Source of the DNA: Limnovirga soli
Lineage (GTDB): Bacteria > Bacteroidota > Bacteroidia > Chitinophagales > Chitinophagaceae
Assembly: GCF_013106755.1 (NCBI RefSeq)
Contig: NZ_WHPF01000008.1
Span: 124,001-188,000, forward strand
Length of the DNA stretch: 64,000 nt
Reading direction: 5' to 3'
Shown: piece by piece, positions 25,241 through 34,279 of the stretch
Layout: every line of letters starts with the position of its first letter
Position numbering within the stretch: position 1 is the first letter of the stretch
The notes under the pieces: model-generated
Databases searched by the model: none
What the model was told of the DNA's origin: nothing
The model's input: the letters and a program-made list of their open reading frames with translations, nothing else
Translations under genes and position numbers: made by a program

Positions 25241-26671
25241 TTACATAGCAGCGAGTTGTACTTTTTGGGTTAGCTCCATTACATTTTCGCGGAAAAGGCT
25301 ATCGGTATCCATTAAATCTTTTACAGTTTGGCAACTATGAATAACCGTGGTATGATCGCGGCCGCCAAAATGCTCTCCAATGGTTTTTAGTGAGTTTTTG
25401 GTAAAGGCTTTGGCCAGGTACATAGTAATTTGTCTTGCCTGTACTATTTCGCGTTTACGGGTTTTTTGTAACAGTTTATCATAAGGCACATCAAAATATT
25501 CGCATACCATTTTTTGTATGGCATCGATGGTAATTTCTTTGCTGCTGGTTTTTACAAAATTGCGCAGTACTTTTTTAGCCAGTTCAAGGTCTATTTCTCT
25601 TTTGTTAAGTGATGATTGTGCCAACAGGGAAATAAGTGCACCCTCTAATTCGCGTACATTGGTATTTATATTATATGCCACATATTTAACTACTTCTTTT
25701 GGCATATCCAGTCCATCGTTCTTCATTTTACGTTCCAGTATTTCGATACGGGTTTCGTAATCGGGAATTTGCAAATCTGCACTTAAACCCCAGCGAAAAC
25801 GGCTTAATAATCTTTCCTGCAGTCCATCCAAATCCTTTGGTGGTTTATCAGAAGTTAAAATAAGTTGTTTGCCACTTTGGTGCAGGTGGTTAAATATGGC
25901 AAAGAAAGCGTCCTGGCTTTTTTCTGCACGGGCAAAAAATTGTACATCATCAATTATCAGCACATCTATTAATTGATAGAAGTGAATAAAATCGTTAATG
26001 GCATTATTGCGGCTATGATCCTGAAACTGGTTGATAAATTTTTCGCTGCTTACATATAATACTACTTTATTGGGATGCAGTCTTTTTACATCGTTACCAA
26101 TGGCTTGCGCCAGATGTGTTTTACCCAGACCAACACCACCATAAATTACCAAAGGATTAAAAGAGTTGGCTCCGGGCTTTTCGGCAACAGTTTTACCTGC
26201 CCTGCGGGCTACACGGTTGCAATCGCCTTCAATAAAAGCATCAAATACATACGCATGATTTAATTGCGGATCTATTTGCATTTTTTTAAGACCCGGAATT
26301 ACAAACGGGTTTTTAACCGGACTATTGATGATTAATGGGAAATCCATTTCATTATTATTGTACATTTTCATGTTACCAGCCGGTACATCCATAGAACCAT
26401 TGCGACCATTGTTGCCACTATCTACCATTATGCGGTATTCCAATCTGGCATCTTTACCCAATTCGCGTTTTAATGTTTTTGCTAAAAGATTTACGTAATG
26501 CTCTTCCAGGTATTCAAAAAAGAACTGGCTGGGCACTTGTATCATTAAAACATTGCCTTTTATTTCAACTGCTTTAATAGGCTCGAACCAGGTTTTATAC
26601 GGCTGCCAGTCTACAATATCCTTAATTATTTTCAAACAGTTATTCCATATGGATTCGGCGCTATTAGTCAT
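25241..26671 (-). CDS. dnaA: Chromosomal replication initiator DnaA
   Basis: The start at 26671 (MTNSAESIWNNCLKIIKDIV) fits the usual DnaA N terminus and gives 476 residues. Domain I is near residues 1-90. The AAA+ core shows Walker A GGVGLGKTHLAQ, Walker B VLIIDDVQFF and the arginine-finger segment RLLSRFRWGL. Domain IV has the DNA-binding signature GGRDHTTVIHSC. DnaA melts oriC and also acts as a transcription factor. An AT-rich 575-bp region lies upstream. I see no cluster of DnaA boxes there, so oriC need not be next to the gene. Confidence 0.98.
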   Translation of the reverse strand: MTNSAESIWNNCLKIIKDIVDWQPYKTWFEPIKAVEIKGNVLMIQVPSQFFFEYLEEHYVNLLAKTLKRELGKDARLEYRIMVDSGNNGRNGSMDVPAGNMKMYNNNEMDFPLIINSPVKNPFVIPGLKKMQIDPQLNHAYVFDAFIEGDCNRVARRAGKTVAEKPGANSFNPLVIYGGVGLGKTHLAQAIGNDVKRLHPNKVVLYVSSEKFINQFQDHSRNNAINDFIHFYQLIDVLIIDDVQFFARAEKSQDAFFAIFNHLHQSGKQLILTSDKPPKDLDGLQERLLSRFRWGLSADLQIPDYETRIEILERKMKNDGLDMPKEVVKYVAYNINTNVRELEGALISLLAQSSLNKREIDLELAKKVLRNFVKTSSKEITIDAIQKMVCEYFDVPYDKLLQKTRKREIVQARQITMYLAKAFTKNSLKTIGEHFGGRDHTTVIHSCQTVKDLMDTDSLFRENVMELTQKVQLAAM

Positions 26672-27246
26672 GACAATCATCGACAATTTTAGGAATTTTA
26701 AAAAAAACATACAGGGAAAAAAAGCCCAAAAAAATTTGCTCAGTGGGTGTGAGCAATTTTTTTGGGGCAGGGGCGAATATCAAACTTATAATGTTGAAAA
26801 AAAAATTTTTTAGTCTGTAATTTTTTACTTCCAAAACAATTTTCCCACAATTGTCATCTTTTTTTTTTCGGTGGAGTTTTTTTGAAAAAAGCAAGTATTT
26901 TTTTTCTCACATGATAATGCTTGATTTACAATGATAATCATGTTTTTTCGAATACATACCTGCCTTAAACAAGGGTGTTTTTAACCATGGGATTAACCGG
27001 TATTCATCCAAAAAAATATTTTTTAATTATTTAAAATAAATATCGTTGTTATTTGGATTTTTTTTATTAAATAAGAGCAGTGAAAGTAGATTAAAAACTA
27101 CCTTATTCTTACCCGAAATCTACACGTTTTTTCTTTCTTAAATCAATTAATTGTAGCTGAAAAGCTTACTGCTATTGAATTTGAATAGCCTATTTAAAAT
27201 TGGTACTTTCTGTTTGTTTCTATTACTTTTGTCAAAAAACAGCAAT
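26672..27246. other. AT-rich intergenic region between divergent dnaA and DUF3127 genes
   Basis: Dominated by long A and T runs (for example 26800-26920 and 27005-27075). No R20 copy, no convincing DnaA box TTATCCACA and no gene could be seen. Promoters for both flanking genes must lie here. A replication origin is possible on composition alone but unsupported by box clusters. Confidence 0.5.
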
Positions 27247-27621
27247 ATGTCTTTTGAAATAACAGGTAAGTTTATAGCTAAGTATGATATAGTACAGCGT
27301 ACAGAGTCGTTTAAAACCAGAGAGTTTGTAATTGAGAAAACAGAAGATATAGGCGGCCGTACCATTAATAATTATGTAAAATTTCAATGTACACAGGATA
27401 GAACTGCCATGCCCGACAGATTTAATATTGGCGATGAGGTGAAAGTGCTGTTTAATATTAAAGGAACCAAATGGGTGAAAGATGGCCGTGAGAACTATAT
27501 TACCAACCTGGATGCCTGGCGTATGGAGCATATAAAACTGTCTCAGGAAGATGCCAATATGCCACCGGCATTTATCCCTGATGCACCACCCTCAGAGATT
27601 GTAGACGATTTACCATTTTAA
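27247..27621 (+). CDS. DUF3127 protein, single-stranded-DNA-binding-like with SSB-type acidic tail
   Basis: The start at 27247 (MSFEITGKFIAKYD) gives 124 residues; the upstream in-frame leucine-rich stretch is not a likely part. The fold reads as an OB-like beta barrel (FKTREFVIEKTE, then NYVKFQCTQDR and DEVKVLFNIKG), typical of the Bacteroidota family DUF3127. The chain ends PPSEIVDDLPF. This closely resembles the DDDIPF tip by which SSB recruits repair and replication proteins. A nucleic-acid role is therefore likely but not proven. It is the first gene divergent from dnaA. Confidence 0.85.
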   Translation: MSFEITGKFIAKYDIVQRTESFKTREFVIEKTEDIGGRTINNYVKFQCTQDRTAMPDRFNIGDEVKVLFNIKGTKWVKDGRENYITNLDAWRMEHIKLSQEDANMPPAFIPDAPPSEIVDDLPF

Positions 27622-27656
27622 CGCTTTAATGATTTTTGGGTTAACTCCCCGGCATC

Positions 27657-29255
27657 ATGCAACACCAATTATCTCTTCGTTTATTGCCTGCACAGGCTGC
27701 TGATGATAATGCAGTACTTGTCTTGGCTGCGCAACAGCTGGGTATTGGCCTTCCTGCTATTACCGGATTTTATCGTTTGAAACAATCCATTGATGCCCGC
27801 AGCAGGCAACAAGTGTGGATAAACCTCACTATCCACATTTTTATAAATGAACCTTTTGAAAACCGCATATGTGAACAACTGCAATTGCGCAATGTGAATA
27901 ACGCATCAAAAGAAGTGTTAATTATTGGCGCCGGACCAGCAGGTTTATTTGCTGCCTTGCAATTAATTGAGTTGGGAATAAGACCCATTATAATAGAAAG
28001 GGGTAAAGATGTACGTTCCCGCCGCAGAGACCTTGCCCAGCTGAATAAAGAAGGTGTGGTAAACCCCGAAAGTAATTATTGTTTTGGCGAAGGTGGCGCC
28101 GGCACTTATAGTGATGGTAAATTATATACCCGCAGCAATAAGCGGGGCAGCATTAACCGTATTTTAAATGCCTTTGTACAATTTGGTGCTGAAGAAAAAA
28201 TATTGTACCAATCTCATCCGCATATTGGTACCAATAAGCTGCCGCATATTATTACTGCCATGCGGGAACAGATTATTGCCTGTGGAGGTAAAGTGCTTTT
28301 TGAAAAAAAACTGGTGGATATTACCATCGTTAATAATGCCATTACACAGGTAATTACAGCTGATGGAGATTGTATACCCGCTACTGCGGTAATATTGGCT
28401 ACAGGCCATTCTGCACGGGATATTTTTACTCTCTTGCATCATAAAAATATTTTAATAGAGTCCAAGCCCTTTGCATTGGGTGTGCGTATAGAGCATCCGC
28501 AGGTGTTAATCGATCAACTGCAATATCATTGTAATAACCGTGGCGAATTTTTGCCCCCTGCAGCCTATAGTTTGGTGGAGCAGGTAAATAACCGGGGTGT
28601 TTTTAGTTTTTGTATGTGTCCCGGTGGCATTATTGCACCCGCCGCTACCAACCCCGGCGAGTTGGTGGTAAATGGATGGAGCCCCAGTAAACGCAATAAT
28701 CCCTATGCCAATAGCGGTATGGTGGTACAGGTAGAACAAAAAGACGCATTTGAATACCTTACTAAAACAAATCCTGCCAATAAAAGCCTGCAAGCAGATA
28801 ATCCTTTATTATTAATGCATTTTCAAGCCGCTGTAGAACAAAATGCTTTTGTTGCGGGCGGAGGTAAACTGGTAGCACCTGCCCAGCGTATGGTAGATTT
28901 TTGCACCAACAATCACTCTGCAACGCTGCCTCAATGCAGCTATTTACCCGGTTTGCAATCGGCCGATTTGCGTACTGTACTGCCAGGTTTTATTCACCAG
29001 GCATTGCAGGGTGGGTTTAAAGCATTTGGTAAAAAAATGAATGGATATTATACCAACGATGCAACTGTGGTAGCAACAGAAAGCCGCACATCATCGCCGG
29101 TACGAATACCAAGAGATGAGGAAGGTTTGCATCATCCCCAAATAAAAAATTTATATCCATGTGCGGAAGGGGCCGGTTATGCCGGTGGTATTGTAAGTGC
29201 TGCTATGGATGGTGAAAAAGTGGCCACCATAATTGCAGCAAAATTGGGTAATTAA
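27657..29255 (+). CDS. FAD-dependent dehydrogenase of the COG2509 type
   Basis: The 532-residue product has a small N-terminal alpha/beta domain (1-80). A Rossmann FAD-binding motif follows (LIIGAGPAGLFAALQLIELG, about 85-105), then ERGKDVRSRRRDLAQLN. The block FGEGGAGTYSDGKLYTR is highly typical of this family. A second dinucleotide block AVILATGHSARDIF and the FAD C-terminal motif YPCAEGAGYAGGIVSAAMDG are present. The substrate is not known. It begins 35 bp after the DUF3127 stop on the same strand and may share its transcript. A pair of DnaA-box-like sequences falls inside the gene at 27814-27837. Confidence 0.92.
   Translation: MQHQLSLRLLPAQAADDNAVLVLAAQQLGIGLPAITGFYRLKQSIDARSRQQVWINLTIHIFINEPFENRICEQLQLRNVNNASKEVLIIGAGPAGLFAALQLIELGIRPIIIERGKDVRSRRRDLAQLNKEGVVNPESNYCFGEGGAGTYSDGKLYTRSNKRGSINRILNAFVQFGAEEKILYQSHPHIGTNKLPHIITAMREQIIACGGKVLFEKKLVDITIVNNAITQVITADGDCIPATAVILATGHSARDIFTLLHHKNILIESKPFALGVRIEHPQVLIDQLQYHCNNRGEFLPPAAYSLVEQVNNRGVFSFCMCPGGIIAPAATNPGELVVNGWSPSKRNNPYANSGMVVQVEQKDAFEYLTKTNPANKSLQADNPLLLMHFQAAVEQNAFVAGGGKLVAPAQRMVDFCTNNHSATLPQCSYLPGLQSADLRTVLPGFIHQALQGGFKAFGKKMNGYYTNDATVVATESRTSSPVRIPRDEEGLHHPQIKNLYPCAEGAGYAGGIVSAAMDGEKVATIIAAKLGN
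27814..27837. other. Inverted pair of DnaA-box-like sequences inside a gene
   Basis: TGTGGATAA at 27814-27822 is a perfect DnaA box in reverse. CTATCCACA at 27829-27837 matches 8 of 9 in the forward direction, 6 bp further on. They lie in the coding region of the FAD dehydrogenase, about 1.1 kb from the dnaA start, and may be chance. Confidence 0.3.
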
Positions 29256-29264
29256 TAGGTGTGG

Positions 29265-29413
29265 GCCCGGCAGTAAAGCGCATTGCAGCTTTACTTGCGT
29301 CGCACACTTGTACGGTAGAATATTTATCGGCTATTTGGCTAACAGCTCATTCATTTTCCAAAAGCACAAAAGTGCGACGTAACGGCTGCCACATTTCTAT
29401 TCTATAGCCTGGC
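29265..29413. repeat. Complete R20 element: two inverted arms with GCCCGGC/GCCTGGC ends
   Basis: Left end GCCCGGC (29265-29271), then reverse core CTTGCGTCGCACACTTGTAC (29294-29313), a spacer of 50 bp, forward core GCACAAAAGTGCGACGTAAC (29364-29383) and right end GCCTGGC (29407-29413). It fills the space between convergent genes and is one of the clearest symmetric copies. Confidence 0.82.
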
Positions 29414-29421
29414 TACAAAAA

Positions 29422-30426
29422 TTACTTTGTCTTTTTTAAAGCATACAACAAACTATCCTGCACCAAATGATTTTGTTGGTAGGCGGCCAGTTCTTTTTTT
29501 AGCGTTAATTTTTGTGCTTTGGTTAAAGTTGCATTGGGTAGTTTATTTAAGTTGGGTTTGCCGGCATCTACCCAGGCGGTGTACCAGAAATCGCTTAACA
29601 AGTTTGCAGCGTATATTAATTCATCATTAATAGAAGTGCCCAGCGCATTGGAATAGGCTTTGGCAAAAGCTGTAGTGTAGTATTTTACTTCCTTGCCATT
29701 GCGTATTTGTATGCGGTATTTGGTACTATCAGTAAATTGTTTAGTTACCTCTTTTTCTTTGCTAAAAACCAATGGCAGCATGGCATTGGCTTTTTTTACT
29801 GCGGCCCAGATTGCCGCTTCTTTATTGCTGATATAGGTTGCCTTATGCGTACTATATAAATTATAATTGCTTATTTCAATTTCGGGCACTACAGATTCCC
29901 ATAAAGCATGAATGCCTTTTTGATTGGATAATTGTCCGTCGTAATTAATAGTGGTATGTAATGGCACAGTGGCATCTTCTATATAATGCCCAAGATCTGC
30001 AGCGTAAAATAAAATGCTATCGGTATTGTGTTGTTTAAATGCATTGGTTAACAACTGTTGCATATGTATTACATAATAAGGTACATAACCGTAGGTAAGC
30101 AAAGTATCTTTACTGTACTTTTTTATGGCATCGTTCCAGTTAAGCGGCATATTATTAATTGCATCGTGGCCATACATTTCAATATCAATAAAGTGTTTGG
30201 TGGCTTCGGTGCTATCTTCGTTGCGCCGAACATCGGGGCGAACAGAATTGTACTCCAGGTAATCGATATTTTTATATAAAAAGCTGCGTAATGGCTTTGG
30301 CTGCTGATAAATAGCTAACTGATGTGCTGTTTTGTGGGCTAAAAATCCCCAACTGCTGCAAATAGTAATAAGCACCAGTGATACAATAAATACAAGCGTT
30401 TTCTTACCCGAAAATTTAATTGACAT
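29422..30426 (-). CDS. Zinc-dependent phospholipase C / S1-P1 nuclease family protein
   Basis: The 334-residue product has a signal peptide or anchor (TLVFIVSLVLITICSS). The mature part begins WGFLAHKTAHQLA, as in S1/P1 and PLC enzymes where the N-terminal Trp binds zinc. Further ligands are visible in RPDVRR, KHFIDIE, YYVIHMQQLL and the hallmark DLGHYIEDATVPLHTT, then GIHALWESVVPE. The set H-D-H-H-E is complete enough for a trinuclear zinc site. It should act in the periplasm or outside the cell on phosphodiesters of lipids or nucleic acids; which one cannot be told. It stands alone. Confidence 0.88.
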   Translation of the reverse strand: MSIKFSGKKTLVFIVSLVLITICSSWGFLAHKTAHQLAIYQQPKPLRSFLYKNIDYLEYNSVRPDVRRNEDSTEATKHFIDIEMYGHDAINNMPLNWNDAIKKYSKDTLLTYGYVPYYVIHMQQLLTNAFKQHNTDSILFYAADLGHYIEDATVPLHTTINYDGQLSNQKGIHALWESVVPEIEISNYNLYSTHKATYISNKEAAIWAAVKKANAMLPLVFSKEKEVTKQFTDSTKYRIQIRNGKEVKYYTTAFAKAYSNALGTSINDELIYAANLLSDFWYTAWVDAGKPNLNKLPNATLTKAQKLTLKKELAAYQQNHLVQDSLLYALKKTK

Positions 30427-30564
30427 GACGATTGGTTATTTAAAGAGCCGCGAAGGTATTATAAGCTGGATGAACGGCGTAAGAAATTGATACTTTGAAA
30501 CACTAATATTTATATCTTAACATTTACAAAACAGCACGTGCTGTTTTTATTAAACCTTACCAAA

Positions 30565-31497
30565 ATGGCATTATTAGAACTGCATCACCTGAAAAAGTAT
30601 TATGCTACGCAAAAGGCCGTAGACGATATTAGCTTTAGTATAGAAAAGGGCACCATATTTGGCTTGCTTGGTCCCAATGGCGCCGGCAAAACCACCTTGT
30701 TGCGTATGATTACCGGCATTTTTTTTCCCGATGAAGGGCAAATTAATTTTGATGGTGTCCCTTTTAACCCCCTGAATGATATTATAAAAATAGGCTACAT
30801 GCCTGAAGAGCGTGGACTATACAAAAAAATGAAAATTGGCGAGCAGGCACTCTATCTGGCCCGTTTAAAAGGATTGGGTAAGGCGGAAGCCATGGAAAAA
30901 ATAAAATTCTGGTTCAAACGCCTTGAAATGGAAAGCTGGTGGAATAAAAAAGTGGAAGATCTGAGTAAGGGTATGAGCCAGAAACTGCAATTTGTAATTA
31001 CCGTACTACACGAGCCTAAATTAATCATTCTGGATGAGCCTTTTAGCGGGTTAGACCCATTAAATGCCAACCTGATAAAAGATGAAATTTATGGATTGGC
31101 ACAACGTGGATGCACTGTTATTTTTAGTACACACCGTATGGAGCAGGTAGAAGAAATATGCGATCATATTGTATTGGTAAACCTGGGTAAAAAAGTATTG
31201 GATGGTACGGTACAACAAATAAAGCAGGACTTTAAAGAAAATAAATTCAGCATACAATTAAGTGGTTTGCCCCAACAGGTTAACAGCAATGCATTTGAAG
31301 TGATAGATACCCTGGCAAATAAACTTACCGTAAAAATTAATGAGGGCTACCGCAGTAATGATGTATTGCAATATTTTATTCAGCAGAACATCAATATAGA
31401 AGCCTATAGCGAAATACTGCCTTCTTTGAACGACATATTTATTAACCTGGTAGAAAGTACACATGCTACCACCCGTTCTTTTCAAAATATAGGATAG
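30565..31497 (+). CDS. ABC transporter ATPase (NatA-like)
   Basis: The start at 30565 (MALLELHHLKKYYATQ) fits the family better than the earlier in-frame start. The 310-residue ATPase has Walker A GPNGAGKTT, signature LSKGMSQKL (an S-K-G-M variant found in NatA/YhaQ-like proteins) and Walker B LIILDEPFSGLDP. A C-terminal extension of about 90 residues follows that is typical of this subfamily. It is followed after 42 bp by its permease. NatAB-type transporters export sodium or other small molecules; the real substrate is open. Confidence 0.92.
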   Translation: MALLELHHLKKYYATQKAVDDISFSIEKGTIFGLLGPNGAGKTTLLRMITGIFFPDEGQINFDGVPFNPLNDIIKIGYMPEERGLYKKMKIGEQALYLARLKGLGKAEAMEKIKFWFKRLEMESWWNKKVEDLSKGMSQKLQFVITVLHEPKLIILDEPFSGLDPLNANLIKDEIYGLAQRGCTVIFSTHRMEQVEEICDHIVLVNLGKKVLDGTVQQIKQDFKENKFSIQLSGLPQQVNSNAFEVIDTLANKLTVKINEGYRSNDVLQYFIQQNINIEAYSEILPSLNDIFINLVESTHATTRSFQNIG

Positions 31498-31539
31498 GGC
31501 CTGGCTTTATCACAAACAATCAAATACCAAATAACCGTT

Positions 31540-32868
31540 ATGAATAAAATATTACTGGTTGCACAAAGAGAATTTTTAACCAGGGTGCAAAAGAAAACAT
31601 TTTTACTTACTACCATTTTACTGCCATTAATCATCTTTGGCTTTTATGCACTAATCATTTATTTCTCAGTAAATGGTGGAGAAAACGTAAATATTGCTGT
31701 TGTAGATAATGCCAATATTTTTAAAGGTAAGCTGGATAACAAAGATGAAGTAAGCTTTAGCTTTTTACCCAACGAAAGTAAGTCTGATCTAATTGCTAAA
31801 GTTACTGCCGGTACATACGATGGCTATATTTACCTGCCTCAAAATACCAATGTATTATACAGTGATAGTATTCAAATTGTATCTGCCAAAAAAATAGGTA
31901 TTATAACCCGTGATCAGATTCAAGACCAAATAAATAATAAGCTGCGTGAAGCACGTTTACTATCCCTTAATATTTCAAAAGCACAGTTGGATAGTGCCCA
32001 GGCCGAAAACCGGGTAGGTTTTACCATGTTAAACGGCACTGAAGACTCTGATGCAAAAGTGGGTGCCAGCCTTATTGTAGGCTATATCAGCGGCTTTCTT
32101 ATCTACATCATATTATTTATTTATGGCACCATGGTAATGCGTGGGGTAATGGAAGAAAAAGTAAGCCGCATTGCCGAGGTAATTGTAAGCAGCGTAAAGC
32201 CATTTCAGCTTATGATGGGTAAAATTTTTGGTATTGGCGCGGTAGGTCTTATACAGTTTTTAATTTGGATAGTGCTGGTATTTGGTTTGCAGTTTGCTGT
32301 GGCCATGCTGTTCCCCGATATTATGCACCAAATGCAGGGCCAGCCCGTTCAGCCGGCAGGTATGCAGGCGGCGCAGGCCTATCAGGCAGCACAGGATTCG
32401 CCTGGTATTATGTCGGGCTTAAGCCAGATTAATTTCCCTATGATTATTGGCTGTTTTATATTTTATTTTTTGGGTGGATATCTGTTATACTCGGCCCTGT
32501 TTGCAGCTGTGGGCAGTGCGGTAAACGAAGACCCGCAGGATGCCCAAAGCCTGATGTTGCCCATTACCATGCCTATTATTTTTGCTATTGTAATTATGAC
32601 CAAAGCCGTGCAAGACCCCTCCAGTGGAATTGCCGTTTTTGGTAGTCTGTTCCCATTAACATCGCCCATTGTAATGATGGCCCGTATTGCGCACGGGGTG
32701 CCAGATCCGGTTCCTTACTGGCAGCTCATCACCAGTATGCTTTTATTAATTGGAGGCTTTTTAGCCACCACCTGGCTGGCCGCCAAAATATACCGTACCG
32801 GCATATTAATGTATGGCAAAAAAATTACGTGGAAAGAAATGTGGAAATGGGTAATGCGTAAAAGTTAA
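31540..32868 (+). CDS. ABC-2 family permease (NatB/YhaP-like)
   Basis: The 442-residue product has one N-terminal membrane helix (TFLLTTILLPLIIFGFYALI). An extracytoplasmic domain of about 130 residues follows (NVNIAVVDNANIFKG, then DSAQAENRVGF). A cluster of five more helices includes the GTMVMRGVMEEKVSRIAEVIVSSVKPFQLMMGKIFGIG motif that defines this ABC-2 subgroup. A Q/A/P-rich loop (MQGQPVQPAGMQAAQAYQAA) sits between helices. It pairs with the ATPase gene directly upstream. Export of Na+ or of a membrane-active compound is the usual role. Confidence 0.92.
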   Translation: MNKILLVAQREFLTRVQKKTFLLTTILLPLIIFGFYALIIYFSVNGGENVNIAVVDNANIFKGKLDNKDEVSFSFLPNESKSDLIAKVTAGTYDGYIYLPQNTNVLYSDSIQIVSAKKIGIITRDQIQDQINNKLREARLLSLNISKAQLDSAQAENRVGFTMLNGTEDSDAKVGASLIVGYISGFLIYIILFIYGTMVMRGVMEEKVSRIAEVIVSSVKPFQLMMGKIFGIGAVGLIQFLIWIVLVFGLQFAVAMLFPDIMHQMQGQPVQPAGMQAAQAYQAAQDSPGIMSGLSQINFPMIIGCFIFYFLGGYLLYSALFAAVGSAVNEDPQDAQSLMLPITMPIIFAIVIMTKAVQDPSSGIAVFGSLFPLTSPIVMMARIAHGVPDPVPYWQLITSMLLLIGGFLATTWLAAKIYRTGILMYGKKITWKEMWKWVMRKS

Positions 32869-32904
32869 GAGCGCATTTTTAGCCAAACAGCAAATCTTTA
32901 ATAT

Positions 32905-33059
32905 AGCATCCGTTGCGTCGCACTCTTGTACTGTATCTATAATGGCAGCTGGTTTTAATAAGCAAAAAGTACTTATTGCACCACACTGTTTGCCGGGTAA
33001 AGTACAGAACGTACAAGAGTGCGACGCAACGGATGCTGCTATTTAATCCACTGCCAGGT
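32905..33059. repeat. R20 element with perfect 27-bp inverted arms
   Basis: Reverse core GTTGCGTCGCACTCTTGTAC (32912-32931) is preceded by AGCATCC, and forward core GTACAAGAGTGCGACGCAAC (33011-33030) is followed by GGATGCT. The 27-bp arms 32905-32931 and 33011-33037 are exact reverse complements 79 bp apart. The tail GCCAGGT is at 33053-33059. It lies between two plus-strand genes. Confidence 0.88.
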
Positions 33060-33158
33060 ACACCAATCCATGGCTTTTTAAAGAACTTATATACAAAATG
33101 CGGATAAAAAGGTGGCTGCATCTTTTTTCAATTGGGGTAAATGGCAGTTCTTTGCGCC

Positions 33159-34211
33159 ATGTATACCTTATTAAGAAATTTTCTGTTCCTGTTCCCACCA
33201 GAGGCGGTGCACTATTTCTCTATGAATATGCTGCGACTGGCTTGTGGTATTGGTTTTATAAAAAAATTAATTACCCGTGCTTTTACATTTGAACATCCAA
33301 GTCTGCAAAAAGATTTGTTTGGGTTAACATTTAAAAACCCTGTAGGCCTTGGCGCCGGTTTTGATAAAAATGCCCTGTATTTAAACGAGTTACAGGCATT
33401 GGGATTTGGTTTTGTTGAAATTGGTACCGTAACCCCAAAACCACAGGCCGGCAACGATAAGCCCCGTTTATTTCGCCTGACAAAGGATAAGGCACTTATT
33501 AACCGCATGGGTTTTAATAACGAAGGCGTAGAAGTGGTTAAAAAGCGTTTAGAAATTTGGAATAGCCTGCACCCGGCCAATAGCAAGCAACGTATGCTGA
33601 TTGGCGGTAATATTGGGAAAAATAAACTTACCCCCAATGAAGATGCCTGGAAGGATTATGAAATTTGTTTTAAGGGCTTATTTGATTGTGTGGATTATTT
33701 TGTTGTTAATGTAAGCAGCCCAAATACGCCCGGTTTACGCGCCTTGCAGGAGAAAGATTCTTTAACCAAAATTCTGTCGCACCTGCAAACCATAAATCAT
33801 GCTGCTATAAAGCCAAAACCATTGCTGCTTAAAATAGCACCTGATCTTACCACAGAACAATTGGATGATATTATTACCCTGGCACAGGAAGTAAAATTGG
33901 ATGGTTTAGTGGCCACCAATACCACCATTAGCAGGGCTAACCTGAAAACAGATGCCAATACAGTAGATGCTATTGGGGCCGGCGGACTAAGCGGCAAGCC
34001 GGTGCAGCAACAATCAACAGTCGTATTGCAATACCTAACTGAAAGGCTGGGTAGCAATATTCCGGTTATTGCCAGTGGTGGTATTTTTACGGCAACAGAT
34101 GCCAAAACAAAAATGCAATTGGGTGCCCCATTGGTGCAGGTATGGACGGGCTTTATTTACATAGGGCCAGCTATTGTTAAAAACATTTGCAAAGCCTTGC
34201 ATAAAGCATAG
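33159..34211 (+). CDS. pyrD: Dihydroorotate dehydrogenase, quinone-dependent class 2
   Basis: The start at 33159 (MYTLLRNFLFLFPPEAVHYF) matches the membrane-facing N-terminal helix of class 2 enzymes and gives 350 residues. FMN and substrate motifs are present: NPVGLGAGFDKN, GFGFVEIGTVTPKPQ, NRMGFNNEG, the catalytic-serine segment NVSSPNTPGLR and ASGGIFTATDA. It oxidises dihydroorotate to orotate in pyrimidine synthesis and passes electrons to quinone at the inner membrane. It is followed after 68 bp by a TerC-family gene. No other pyr genes are in the window. Confidence 0.97.
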   Translation: MYTLLRNFLFLFPPEAVHYFSMNMLRLACGIGFIKKLITRAFTFEHPSLQKDLFGLTFKNPVGLGAGFDKNALYLNELQALGFGFVEIGTVTPKPQAGNDKPRLFRLTKDKALINRMGFNNEGVEVVKKRLEIWNSLHPANSKQRMLIGGNIGKNKLTPNEDAWKDYEICFKGLFDCVDYFVVNVSSPNTPGLRALQEKDSLTKILSHLQTINHAAIKPKPLLLKIAPDLTTEQLDDIITLAQEVKLDGLVATNTTISRANLKTDANTVDAIGAGGLSGKPVQQQSTVVLQYLTERLGSNIPVIASGGIFTATDAKTKMQLGAPLVQVWTGFIYIGPAIVKNICKALHKA

Positions 34212-34279
34212 ACAGCTTTTTAATAAGCATTAATGATAATTGATTACAATCAACCAAAACAGAAAGCTAAATAAAAATT

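Noticed and set aside
26672-27246. AT-rich region upstream of dnaA as oriC
   Set aside because: No cluster of DnaA boxes was found. Composition alone does not support an origin.
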